From: Flavobacterium cheongpyeongense | GTDB taxonomy: Bacteria; Bacteroidota; Bacteroidia; Flavobacteriales; Flavobacteriaceae | Direction of reading: 5' to 3' | Assembly: GCF_003202435.1 (NCBI RefSeq) | Contig: NZ_QJHK01000016.1 | Location: forward strand, 62,001 to 126,000 | DNA length: 64,000 bases | In this document: one piece after another, positions 1-8,207 of the stretch | Numbering within the stretch: position 1 is the stretch's first letter | Layout: every line of letters starts with the position of its first letter | Notes under the pieces: model-generated | Database searches by the model: none | Told to the model about the DNA's origin: nothing | Seen by the model: only the letters and a program-made list of their open reading frames with translations | Made by a program: the position numbers and the translations under genes

Positions 1-316
1 TATTTCTGCTTAATTGTTTTCAGGAAGAGTGTTTTTTACCATACTATTGAATGCAAGTGTAAACACCTGTCCGGGCTTAAAAAAAATTAGAAAAACTAAA
101 AACTGACAATACGTAATTTTTAAATCCAGAATTTATGACCTTAATTTATTAATTACAAAAGATTTAGCCTGCAACAAAATCGATAGAATTGGATTATTAG
201 AAAGTAAGCTTTTGAAAGCTTCAATACTTCTAAATTAAAAAAAAACACAATAAAAATTTAATGTTTTAATTTAAATAAAAAACTTACATTTGAATTTTAA
301 CTTAAATACATTTTTT
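1..316. other. intergenic, no gene supported
   Basis: This 316-base AT-rich left edge holds no reading frame that I can defend. Frame 1 on the plus strand is open from the edge to a TAG at 88-90, but its 29 residues are Cys-rich and look unlike a protein tail. A minus-strand frame ending near position 10 is closed by another stop about 40 codons upstream, so it is not the end of a long gene. The only signal is a promoter-like word just before the first gene. Confidence 0.5.
285..292 (+). promoter_or_regulatory. -7 promoter element, TAnnTTTG type
   Basis: TACATTTG matches the Bacteroidetes -7 consensus TAnnTTTG exactly and lies 24 bases before the ATG at 317. No clear -33 TTG is seen at the usual distance. 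Its position overlaps the alternative TTG codon at 290, which argues that translation starts at 317. Confidence 0.5.
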
Positions 317-922
317 ATGAAAAAAACAGTACTTGCATTATTGCTCTTTACAGGAATTACATTTGCCCAGGACATAGATGTCGTAAAAGGAAGCTTTGAT
401 TTTTTAAAAGACCAAAAAGAAATCAACGTAGAATTTGATTATAGTGATTTTACTATGATGAAAGACAAAAAAACTGAGGCACAATATGTAGAAGAAAGGA
501 CTGCCGAATTAAATGAAAAAACAAAAGGAAACGGAAACATCTGGAAAAAGAAATGGGAATCTGCAAAAGAATTAATCTGGACTCCAAAGTTTTTAGAGCT
601 TGTAAATATAGTACTAAGTAAAGAAAAGAAAGATGTTACTTTTCAGGAAGGATTAAGTACTCCTTATACTTTGATCGTAAAAACAGTTTGGTTATACCCA
701 GGTTGGGATGTGGCAATGATGAAACAGCCTGCGAAAGTTACTACAAATTTAAAATTTGTTGAAACGGCTAACAAATCAAATGTATTATTAGAGATTACTA
801 GCGAAGAGGCTCCCGGAGATCAATGGGGAAATAACTTTAGCAACGAATCAAGACTTGGCGAAGGTTATGCTAAAACAGGTAAATCACTTGCTAAATTACT
901 TTTGAAAAAGGCTTACAAATAA
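317..922 (+). CDS. exported protein of unknown function
   Basis: This 201-residue protein begins with a clear Sec signal peptide (MKKTVLALLLFTGITFAQ, cleavage expected after the AQ). The mature part is Lys/Glu-rich, with aromatic patches such as WTPKFLELV and YPGWDVAMM. I do not recognise the family. The ATG at 317 was chosen over a TTG at 290 because it starts the signal peptide directly and because the TTG falls inside the promoter element. The gene stands alone, with its own promoter-like word upstream and a strong hairpin terminator downstream. A periplasmic or outer-membrane-associated location is inferred. Confidence 0.75.
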   Translation: MKKTVLALLLFTGITFAQDIDVVKGSFDFLKDQKEINVEFDYSDFTMMKDKKTEAQYVEERTAELNEKTKGNGNIWKKKWESAKELIWTPKFLELVNIVLSKEKKDVTFQEGLSTPYTLIVKTVWLYPGWDVAMMKQPAKVTTNLKFVETANKSNVLLEITSEEAPGDQWGNNFSNESRLGEGYAKTGKSLAKLLLKKAYK

Positions 923-928
923 AAAAAC

Positions 929-960
929 AAAAACCCTGGTTCGCACCAGGGTTTTCTTTT
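929..960. terminator. bidirectional intrinsic terminator
   Basis: A 10-bp perfect stem (931-940 pairing with 945-954, aaaccctggt / accagggttt) closes a 4-base loop. It is flanked by A-runs on the left and a T-run on the right, so it can terminate both this plus-strand gene and the convergent minus-strand gene ending at 960. Confidence 0.9.
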
Positions 961-2198
961 TATTTCTTTTCCATATCAATCAAATAGGCCATATTTTTTA
1001 TCACGTTGTCATGTTTTTTAACAAACGGGTTTTCTTCATTCCAGACATATCCTGCCAAAACAGAACAAATTTTCTCTTTAACATCTGGATTTTCAGGCTG
1101 ATGAAAAAATAAGGTTTGCAGGTTTCCAGTGTACCATTCTTTCACATAAGTAGTAAAAACACCAATACCGCGTTTCATATATTCTGTAAATTCAACTTCC
1201 CAGTCGACTTCAATACCTTTTGACTCTTTAAGGTATAATTTTGCAGCCAGCATTCCGGATTCTGTAGCAAAAGCGACTCCTGATGAAAAAACTGGGTCTA
1301 AAAATTCAGAACTGTTTCCTGTCAGCGCAAAACCATCTCCATACATTTTCTTTACGGCTCTTGAATAGTTTTCTAGTTTTACGGGTTCAAATAAAAACTC
1401 TGTTCCTTTAAATCTTTTTATATAGTAATCTGAAAGCTGAATTGCATTTCGCAGAGCCTCAGCATTGTCTTTGTTTTCTGAAAGTGAATTGATAAAGTCT
1501 GTTGGTCCTACAACGCCTAAACTGGTATTACCGTTAGAAAAAGGAATGACCCATAGCCAAACCTCAGTTTCCAAAATATCAAAAGAAATCAAGGTTCCCT
1601 CCTCGCCTTCTGGTCTGTTGATGTCTTTTACATGTGCAAAGATAGAAGAATGCGGATCTAATTTTGATGGAGTATCAAGATCTAAAAGTCTTGGTAATAC
1701 ACGTCCGTATCCACTGGAATCAATAATAAATTTAGCATGAATTTCTTTTAGATTTCCATCCTTATCTTTTACAATCGTTTTCGAATTTTTTCCTTCAAAA
1801 GACACTTCCAGTACTTCTGATTCAAATTCAAGATCAATTCCTTTTCTGATTACTTCCTGTGCCATTGTATTGTCAAAATCAGCTCTTGGAACCTGCCAGG
1901 TCCAATCCCAGCCTTCACCAAATTTTTTACTGAAATCAAAAACACAAATTTCTTCGCCCCGAATAAAACGCGCTCCAAGCTTCTTTTCAAAATTCATTGC
2001 ATCCAGACTTTCAAAAAGTTCTGCTTCAGAAAAATGATCCATAACCCTAGGGATAAGGCTTTCACCAACCACAAGTCTCGGAAACTTTGTTTTCTCAACT
2101 ACTTTTATTTTAACTCCATTCTTATATAGGTACGATGCCGACACACATCCTGATGGTCCCGCACCTATGATTAAAACATCTACAAACTCCTTTGTCAT
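960..2198 (-). CDS. flavin-dependent halogenase-like FAD monooxygenase
   Basis: This 412-residue FAD enzyme has the dinucleotide-binding motif GAGPSG (12-17) and GESLIP (45-50). It also carries the halogenase signature WxWxIP (WLWVIP, 214-219), an FxxPxxSxG motif (FLDPVFSSG, 299-307) and a lysine in KLGARF (K73) that can be aligned with the catalytic lysine of tryptophan halogenases. Related geranylgeranyl-reductase-like proteins usually lack the WxWxIP motif. The gene is divergent from the pigment operon, with a shared 104-bp promoter region. Flexirubins are known in chlorinated forms, so ring chlorination of the pigment is a reasonable inference. A hydroxylase or other tailoring role is the alternative. 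Confidence 0.7.
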   Translation of the reverse strand: MTKEFVDVLIIGAGPSGCVSASYLYKNGVKIKVVEKTKFPRLVVGESLIPRVMDHFSEAELFESLDAMNFEKKLGARFIRGEEICVFDFSKKFGEGWDWTWQVPRADFDNTMAQEVIRKGIDLEFESEVLEVSFEGKNSKTIVKDKDGNLKEIHAKFIIDSSGYGRVLPRLLDLDTPSKLDPHSSIFAHVKDINRPEGEEGTLISFDILETEVWLWVIPFSNGNTSLGVVGPTDFINSLSENKDNAEALRNAIQLSDYYIKRFKGTEFLFEPVKLENYSRAVKKMYGDGFALTGNSSEFLDPVFSSGVAFATESGMLAAKLYLKESKGIEVDWEVEFTEYMKRGIGVFTTYVKEWYTGNLQTLFFHQPENPDVKEKICSVLAGYVWNEENPFVKKHDNVIKNMAYLIDMEKK

Positions 2199-2240
2199 AT
2201 TTTCGAAATGTTATGATTTATTTAACTTACATTTGCCATC

Positions 2241-2266
2241 ATCAAAATAACTACATTTATTTTGAT
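2241..2266. promoter_or_regulatory. perfect inverted repeat, candidate operator
   Basis: The arms atcaaaataa (2241-2250) and ttattttgat (2257-2266) are exact reverse complements separated by 6 bases. The site sits in the divergent intergenic region between the halogenase-like gene and the tyrosine ammonia-lyase, where it could control both directions. Each arm also resembles a -7 promoter word with one mismatch, so it could instead be paired promoters. Confidence 0.5.
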
Positions 2267-2302
2267 AAATAAAATTAAATTAGCACAATCAAAACAGGTT
2301 TA

Positions 2303-3823
2303 ATGAATACAATTAATGAATATTTAAGTTTAGCAGAATTTGAAGCCATTATCTTTGGTAATAATAAAGTTGTTATCAGCGATATTGTTTTAAACAGAGT
2401 CAATGAAAGCTTCAATTTCCTGAAAGAATTTTCAGGAAACAAAGTAATATACGGTGTTAATACAGGTTTCGGACCAATGGCCCAATACCGAATTAAGGAG
2501 TCCGATCAGATTCAATTACAATATAATTTAATCCGAAGCCACTCTTCTGGAACAGGAAAACCACTAAGTCCTGCCTGTGCAAAAGCAGCAATTTTAGCAC
2601 GTTTAAACACTCTTTCGTTAGGAAATTCAGGTGTACATTCGTCTGTTATCCATTTAATGGCAGAACTTATCAATAGAGATATTACACCTTTAATCTTCGA
2701 ACATGGCGGTGTAGGTGCCAGCGGCGATTTAGTACAATTGTCACATTTAGCATTAGTTTTAATTGGCGAAGGTGAGGTTTTTTATAAAGGAGACCGAAGA
2801 CCAACTCAGGAAGTTTTCGAAATCGAAGGACTAAAACCAATTCAGGTAGAAATCAGAGAAGGACTGGCATTGATTAACGGAACTTCAGTAATGACCGGAA
2901 TTGGGGTTGTAAATGTACATCACGCTAATAAATTATTAGACTGGTCTTTAAAATGTTCTTGTGCCATAAACGAATTGGTTCAGGCTTATGATGATCATTT
3001 CTCTCAGGAATTAAACCAAACCAAACGTCATAAAGGACAACAGGAAGTAGCAGCAAGAATGAGACAAAATCTTTCTGACAGTACATTGATCCGTAAAAGA
3101 GAAGACCACTTATATTCTGGTGAAAATACAGAAGAAATCTTCAAAGAAAAAGTTCAGGAATATTACTCGCTACGTTGTGTGCCTCAAATTTTAGGTCCCG
3201 TTTTAGAAACAATAAACAATGTCGCCTCTATATTGGAAGATGAATTTAACTCAGCCAACGACAATCCTATTATAGATGTAAAAAATCAACACGTTTATCA
3301 CGGAGGAAATTTCCACGGCGATTATATTTCGCTTGAAATGGATAAATTGAAAATTGTTATTACCAAATTAACAATGTTGGCAGAACGCCAGTTGAATTAT
3401 TTATTAAATTCAAAAATCAACGAATTACTTCCTCCTTTTGTCAATTTAGGAACATTAGGTTTCAATTTCGGAATGCAGGGTGTTCAGTTTGTGGCGACTT
3501 CAACAACAGCAGAAAGCCAAATGTTGTCTAACCCAATGTACGTACACAGTATTCCTAACAACAACGACAATCAGGATATCGTGAGTATGGGAACAAACTC
3601 GGCGGTAATTACATCAAAAGTGATCGAAAACTCTTTTGAAGTATTAGCAATCGAAATGATTACAATTGTTCAGGCAATCGATTATTTACAGCAAAAAGAC
3701 AAAATTTCGTCAGTAACCAGAAAATGGTACGATGATGTTCGAAACATAATTCCTGTATTTAAAGAAGACCAGGTGATGTATCCTTTTGTTCAAAATGTAA
3801 AAGATTACCTTATAAACAGTTAA
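2303..3823 (+). CDS. tyrosine ammonia-lyase (aromatic amino acid lyase)
   Basis: This 506-residue MIO-type lyase deaminates tyrosine to 4-coumarate, the starter of the aryl polyene. The MIO-forming Ala-Ser-Gly is at 139-141 in GGVGASGDL, and the catalytic Tyr is Y50 in YGVNTGFG. The sequence is nearly colinear, from memory, with the characterised tyrosine-specific enzyme of F. johnsoniae, often annotated as histidine ammonia-lyase. The selectivity position reads Ser-His (79-80), which resembles histidine lyases rather than the His-Leu of Rhodobacter TAL. Context and near identity favour tyrosine. It is the first gene of the co-directional pigment block, with a candidate operator upstream. Confidence 0.93.
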   Translation: MNTINEYLSLAEFEAIIFGNNKVVISDIVLNRVNESFNFLKEFSGNKVIYGVNTGFGPMAQYRIKESDQIQLQYNLIRSHSSGTGKPLSPACAKAAILARLNTLSLGNSGVHSSVIHLMAELINRDITPLIFEHGGVGASGDLVQLSHLALVLIGEGEVFYKGDRRPTQEVFEIEGLKPIQVEIREGLALINGTSVMTGIGVVNVHHANKLLDWSLKCSCAINELVQAYDDHFSQELNQTKRHKGQQEVAARMRQNLSDSTLIRKREDHLYSGENTEEIFKEKVQEYYSLRCVPQILGPVLETINNVASILEDEFNSANDNPIIDVKNQHVYHGGNFHGDYISLEMDKLKIVITKLTMLAERQLNYLLNSKINELLPPFVNLGTLGFNFGMQGVQFVATSTTAESQMLSNPMYVHSIPNNNDNQDIVSMGTNSAVITSKVIENSFEVLAIEMITIVQAIDYLQQKDKISSVTRKWYDDVRNIIPVFKEDQVMYPFVQNVKDYLINS

Positions 3824-3855
3824 ACCATATATTATTAATCTTGAATCTTAAACCC

Positions 3856-4986
3856 ATGAAAAAATCATTGCTTTTTTTATTGTTAGTATCTATTCAGTTT
3901 GTTAATAGTCAGGAATTGGCTTTAGTTAAGAAAAATGGCAAATTTGGTTATTTTACTAAAGCAGGAACATTTCAGATAGAACCTAAATATAAGGTTGCCA
4001 AAAACTTCTCAGAAGGCCTTGCTGCTGTAGAAGATAACGGAAAATGGGGATTTATCGATGCACAAGGAAACTGGGCAATCCCAGCTACTTTTGACAATGT
4101 AAAATATTTTAATAGCGGAATCTGTATCGTATCCAAAGATAAAAACTGGGTTTACATTAATACAAAAGGAGAAGTACTAAAAGCACCGGCTTCTGAAAAA
4201 TTATTTGATTTTGATGGCGGTATAGCTTTTATCAAACAAGGAAACAAAGTAGGGTTAATCAATTCTAAAATGACGGTTATATTAGAACCAAAATACGATT
4301 TGATCAAACCGTTTGAAAATGGGTTTGCAAGAGTAAAGAATAATGACAAATGGGGAATTATCAATACAGCCGGAAAAGAAGTCGTTGAACCCATATATGC
4401 CGAAATCGGGAATTATTACAAAACCACAACCTGGGCAAAAAAAGGAGAGGCTTTTGGATTGGTAACCGCCGGAAAATTTATTCCTGTAGACGGTGCAGAT
4501 AAAATCTGGGATTTTGAGTCACAAGATATAACGTATGCCAGAAAGGGCGGAAAAGTTGGTTACATTGACTTAAAAGGAAATTGGACAATTCTGCCTATTT
4601 ATGATAAAGCAAAAGCTTTTTCAAAAAATTTAGCTCCGGTATGTATAGGGTCAAAATGGGGATATATCAATTTGAAAGCAGAATTCATTATTCCGCCAAC
4701 TTACAAAGATGCCGAAGTTTTCAGTAAAAACGGATTGGCTCCTGTAAAAGAAAACAACTGGGGTTTTATTGATGAAAAAGGGAAACTGGTAATCCCAACA
4801 CAATACGGAATTACTGCCAAAGGTTTTGCAGCATTGTTTACAGATCAGGGAAAAGGCTTTATCGATGGCATTGCAAGAGTACAAAACGAAGGCAAATGGG
4901 GTTTTCTTAAACCGGATGGTACCGTTTTAGGAAACCAATGGTTTGAAAATGCAGAACTTTTTACAAATAATAAACCAAAAATCTAA
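3856..4986 (+). CDS. WG-repeat exported protein
   Basis: This 376-residue protein has an N-terminal signal peptide (MKKSLLFLLLVSIQFVNSQ) followed by about ten WG (KWGFID / KFGYF) repeats covering nearly the whole mature chain. WG repeats form beta-rich binding modules in cell-surface or periplasmic proteins. Their ligands are generally unknown. The ATG at 3856 was preferred over a TTG at 3841 because it begins the signal peptide. It lies 32 bases after the lyase and 48 before the ketoreductase, inside the pigment block, but I see no catalytic motif and infer no specific step. Confidence 0.85.
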   Translation: MKKSLLFLLLVSIQFVNSQELALVKKNGKFGYFTKAGTFQIEPKYKVAKNFSEGLAAVEDNGKWGFIDAQGNWAIPATFDNVKYFNSGICIVSKDKNWVYINTKGEVLKAPASEKLFDFDGGIAFIKQGNKVGLINSKMTVILEPKYDLIKPFENGFARVKNNDKWGIINTAGKEVVEPIYAEIGNYYKTTTWAKKGEAFGLVTAGKFIPVDGADKIWDFESQDITYARKGGKVGYIDLKGNWTILPIYDKAKAFSKNLAPVCIGSKWGYINLKAEFIIPPTYKDAEVFSKNGLAPVKENNWGFIDEKGKLVIPTQYGITAKGFAALFTDQGKGFIDGIARVQNEGKWGFLKPDGTVLGNQWFENAELFTNNKPKI

Positions 4987-5034
4987 TTCCGGTTTATTCA
5001 AAAAAACGGAATTCAAAAAAAATATTTTTAATCT

Positions 5035-5766
5035 ATGAAATGTGTATTAGTAACGGGCGGTTCAAGAGGAATTGGAAGTGCTATTTGTAAAAAATTGGCC
5101 ATTGAATCTGATTATCATATCCTGATTAACTACCATTCCAATAAAACTGCTGCCGAAGAAACACTTCAGGAAGTTCAGAAATTAGGAGCAACGGGGGAAA
5201 TCTTAGGTTTTGATGTTTCGAATTTTGAGGAGGTTCAAAATACGCTAACAAAATGGCAGGAATCAAATCCTGAAGCTATTGTTGAAGCTATTGTCAACAA
5301 CGCCGGAATCACAAAAGATGGTCTTTTTATGTGGATGACTCCTGAAGACTGGAATGGGGTTGTCAATACAACCGTAAACGGTTTTTTTAATGTGACGCAG
5401 TTTTTTATGCAAAAAATGTTGCGTAATAAATATGGCCGAATCGTAAATATGGTCTCCGTTTCAGGTGTAAAAGGAACCGCTGGCCAAACCAATTATTCTG
5501 CTGCAAAAGGTGCTATAGTTGCCGCAACAAAGGCATTGGCACAGGAAGTTGCAAAACGCAATATCACTGTAAATGCTGTTGCTCCGGGGTTTATCAGAAC
5601 CGACATGACGAGTCAATTAGACGAAAAAGAATTACTAAAACTAATTCCGGTAAATCGTTTCGGAGAAGCTGAAGAAGTAGCTGACTTAGTGAGTTTTTTA
5701 ATCTCAAAAAAAGCAAGTTATATTACAGGTGAAATTATCAACATAAACGGAGGAATATATTCTTAA
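5035..5766 (+). CDS. 3-oxoacyl-ACP reductase (SDR family)
   Basis: This 243-residue short-chain dehydrogenase has TGGSRGIG (7-14) for NADP binding, VNNAG (88-91 region), and the Ser-Tyr-Lys triad S141, Y154, K158 in the FabG spacing. It is predicted to reduce the beta-keto group after each polyene extension on the acyl carrier protein. It is followed after 19 bases by a ketosynthase, then an ACP and an acyltransferase, a compact fatty-acid-like module. The equivalent in E. coli-type aryl-polyene clusters is ApeQ. Confidence 0.9.
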   Translation: MKCVLVTGGSRGIGSAICKKLAIESDYHILINYHSNKTAAEETLQEVQKLGATGEILGFDVSNFEEVQNTLTKWQESNPEAIVEAIVNNAGITKDGLFMWMTPEDWNGVVNTTVNGFFNVTQFFMQKMLRNKYGRIVNMVSVSGVKGTAGQTNYSAAKGAIVAATKALAQEVAKRNITVNAVAPGFIRTDMTSQLDEKELLKLIPVNRFGEAEEVADLVSFLISKKASYITGEIININGGIYS

Positions 5767-5785
5767 AAAATTACTTTAAAAGAAG

Positions 5786-7009
5786 ATGAACAGGAGAGTT
5801 GTAATTACAGGAATGGGAATTTATTCCTGCATTGGTACCTCATTAGAAGAGGTAAAAGAATCTTTATACAATGGAAAATCAGGTATTCAGTTTGATGCTG
5901 AACGAAAAGAATTTGGTTTTCAGTCTGCCTTAACGGGAATGGTTCCAAAACCTAATTTAAAAAATGCCCTGACCCGCAGACAACGAATGAGCATTGGTGA
6001 AGAAACCGAGTATGCTTATATGGCAACTATCGAGGCTCTGAAAAATGCCAATATTGACGATTCATTTTTTGATACTCACGAAGTCGGGATAATGTACGGA
6101 AATGATAGTGTCTCAAAAGCTATTATTGATGCTACCGATGTTATTCGGGAGAAAAAAGACACTGCATTAATTGGTTCAGGAGCTATTTTTAAATCGATGA
6201 ATTCTACAGTAACAATGAATTTATCTACTATTTTTAAACTTAGAGGGATCAATCTGACTATAAGTGCAGCCTGCGCAAGCGGTTCACATTCTATTGGATT
6301 GGCTTATTTTTTAATAAAAAGTGGTTTTCAGGATATTATTATTTGTGGCGGTGCACAGGAAATCAACAAATATGCAATGAGTAGTTTTGATGGCTTAGGT
6401 GTTTTTGCTTCAAGAGAAAACGAACCTACAAAAGCATCAAGACCTTTTGATGCTGGCCGTGATGGTTTAATTCCGAGTGGCGGAGGAGCAACCTTGATTC
6501 TAGAAAGCTATGAATCTGCTATAGCCCGTGGTGCCACTATCATTGCAGAAATTGCAGGTTACGGCTTTTCATCAAACGGAGGTCATATTTCTACTCCAAA
6601 TGTCGAAGGACCATCAATTGCCATGCAAAGAGCACTTGATGATGCACAATTAAAACCAAGTGATATTGATTATATAAATGCTCATGCAACTTCAACTCCG
6701 GTTGGTGATGAAAATGAAGCCAAAGCAATTTTTGAAGTTTTTGGTGAGAAAAATCCATACATAAGTTCTACAAAATCAATGACAGGTCATGAATGCTGGA
6801 TGGCAGGAGCCAGTGAGGTAATTTATTCTATCATAATGATGCAGCACGATTTTATTGCACCAAACATCAATTTAGAAAACCCTGATGAAGATGCATTAAA
6901 ATTAAATTTAGTTAAAACTACGTTAAATAAAAAATTTGATATATTTTTGTCGAATTCCTTCGGGTTTGGAGGAACCAACTCTGCGTTGGTAGTTAAAAAG
7001 TTTAAATGA
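5786..7009 (+). CDS. beta-ketoacyl-ACP synthase (FabF/FabB type)
   Basis: This 407-residue ketosynthase keeps the full catalytic set: nucleophile C163 in SAACASGS, H300 in NAHATSTP, and H335 in MTGHECW. The N-terminal VVITGMGIYS and C-terminal NSFGFGGTN are standard for the family. It condenses malonyl-ACP with a growing chain. Which of the locus's several ketosynthases makes the polyene and which feeds the resorcinol branch cannot be told from sequence. Its stop overlaps the start of the ACP gene by 4 bases (ATGA), indicating translational coupling. Confidence 0.92.
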   Translation: MNRRVVITGMGIYSCIGTSLEEVKESLYNGKSGIQFDAERKEFGFQSALTGMVPKPNLKNALTRRQRMSIGEETEYAYMATIEALKNANIDDSFFDTHEVGIMYGNDSVSKAIIDATDVIREKKDTALIGSGAIFKSMNSTVTMNLSTIFKLRGINLTISAACASGSHSIGLAYFLIKSGFQDIIICGGAQEINKYAMSSFDGLGVFASRENEPTKASRPFDAGRDGLIPSGGGATLILESYESAIARGATIIAEIAGYGFSSNGGHISTPNVEGPSIAMQRALDDAQLKPSDIDYINAHATSTPVGDENEAKAIFEVFGEKNPYISSTKSMTGHECWMAGASEVIYSIIMMQHDFIAPNINLENPDEDALKLNLVKTTLNKKFDIFLSNSFGFGGTNSALVVKKFK

Positions 7010-7266
7010 AGATGAACAAAGAAGAGATTATAAAGAGAATTAATGGTTTTTTGGTAGATGAATTTGAGGTTGACAATGATGACATTCAACCAGATGCCAA
7101 TTTAAAAGACACACTTGGGCTTGACAGCTTGGATTATGTAGATTTGGTCGTTTCTATTGAAGCAAATTTTGGTGTAAAACTAGTTGAAGTCGATTTTGTA
7201 GGAATTGCCACTTTCGAGAATTTTTATGACCTTATCGACTCTAAACTAAAAGTTAAAGTTGCTTAA
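7006..7266 (+). CDS. acyl carrier protein
   Basis: This 86-residue acidic protein contains the phosphopantetheine attachment motif LGLDSLDYVDL, with Ser41 as the expected attachment residue. The ATG at 7006 overlaps the stop of the ketosynthase. A second ATG two codons later would give nearly the same protein. It is one of two carrier proteins in the locus (the other at 19335) and is predicted to hold polyene or fatty intermediates. Its stop overlaps the next start by one base. Confidence 0.92.
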   Translation: MKMNKEEIIKRINGFLVDEFEVDNDDIQPDANLKDTLGLDSLDYVDLVVSIEANFGVKLVEVDFVGIATFENFYDLIDSKLKVKVA

Positions 7267-8141
7267 TGAGTCAATGGGATGGCAAATCAAAAGGAACAGT
7301 TTTAGGTTATAGAATATTCGTTTTTTTAATACAAAAAGCAGGTATTAAAGCTGCCTATGTATTACTTTATTTTGTTGCTTCTTATTATTTTTTATTCTTA
7401 AAGAAAAGCAACAAAGCGATTTTTTATTATTTTAAAGAGAGGCTCCACTATTCTAATTTCAAATCTAAAAAAATGGTTTTCAAAAGTTATTACACTTTTG
7501 GTCAAACCATTATTGACAAAGTTTCCATTTCGGCAGGAATGCGAAATAAATTTACCTATGAATTTGATGGAATCGAAATTCTGAAAAATTTATTGGCAGA
7601 GAAAAAAGGTGGAGTCCTTATTAGTGCCCATGTTGGAAACTTTGAAATTGCCGAACACTTTTTTGGAGAAATCGATCTTGATTTTCAGATTAATCTGGTC
7701 ACTACCGATTTGGAACATTCTGCTATTAAAAAATATCTGGAAAGTGTTACTCAAAAATCAACCGTAAAATTCATCATTATCAAAGATGATTTATCTCATA
7801 TTTTTGAGATCAATGCCGCTTTGGCAAACAATGAATTAGTTTGTTTTACAGGCGATCGTTATTTTGAAGGAACAAAATCACTTTCTGAAAAACTTTTGGG
7901 ACAGCAAGCAAACTTCCCTGCAGGTCCTTTTTTAATAGCTTCACGATTAAAAGTCCCCGTAGTTTTTGTTTATGTAATGAAAGAACCCAATTTACATTAT
8001 CATTTATATGCAAGAGAGGCAGCCGTAAAACATCGTGATGAAAAAGGACTCTTAAAAGCTTATGTTGAAAGTGTAGAAAATATACTGCAAAAATATCCGC
8101 TGCAGTGGTTTAATTATTTCGATTTTTGGAAAAATAATTAA
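7266..8141 (+). CDS. LpxL/HtrB-family acyltransferase
   Basis: This 291-residue protein belongs to the lipid A lauroyl/myristoyl acyltransferase family. It has an N-terminal membrane helix (about residues 28-46) and the catalytic HX4(D/E) motif as H122-VGNF-E127. Family members move acyl groups from ACP to a lipid acceptor at the inner face of the membrane. Next to an ACP and ketosynthase in a flexirubin locus it is one candidate for esterifying the aryl polyene to dialkylresorcinol. Aryl-polyene clusters commonly include such a gene. It is translationally coupled to the ACP. Confidence 0.88.
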   Translation: MSQWDGKSKGTVLGYRIFVFLIQKAGIKAAYVLLYFVASYYFLFLKKSNKAIFYYFKERLHYSNFKSKKMVFKSYYTFGQTIIDKVSISAGMRNKFTYEFDGIEILKNLLAEKKGGVLISAHVGNFEIAEHFFGEIDLDFQINLVTTDLEHSAIKKYLESVTQKSTVKFIIIKDDLSHIFEINAALANNELVCFTGDRYFEGTKSLSEKLLGQQANFPAGPFLIASRLKVPVVFVYVMKEPNLHYHLYAREAAVKHRDEKGLLKAYVESVENILQKYPLQWFNYFDFWKNN

Positions 8142-8207
8142 ATAAAAACCCTCAATTAAAATGACAAACAGCTATTGTTTTTTATAGTTGTAAACTTAAA
8201 ATAATGT

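Noticed and set aside
1..90. Possible tail of an upstream gene
   Set aside because: Frame 1 is open only to 88-90 and gives a Cys-rich text unlike a protein. The minus-strand frame is closed within about 40 codons upstream and has no plausible start.
1465..1740. Plus-strand frame opposite the halogenase-like gene
   Set aside because: It is antisense to a well-supported gene with all family motifs and has no family likeness. Similar shadow frames elsewhere were dropped.
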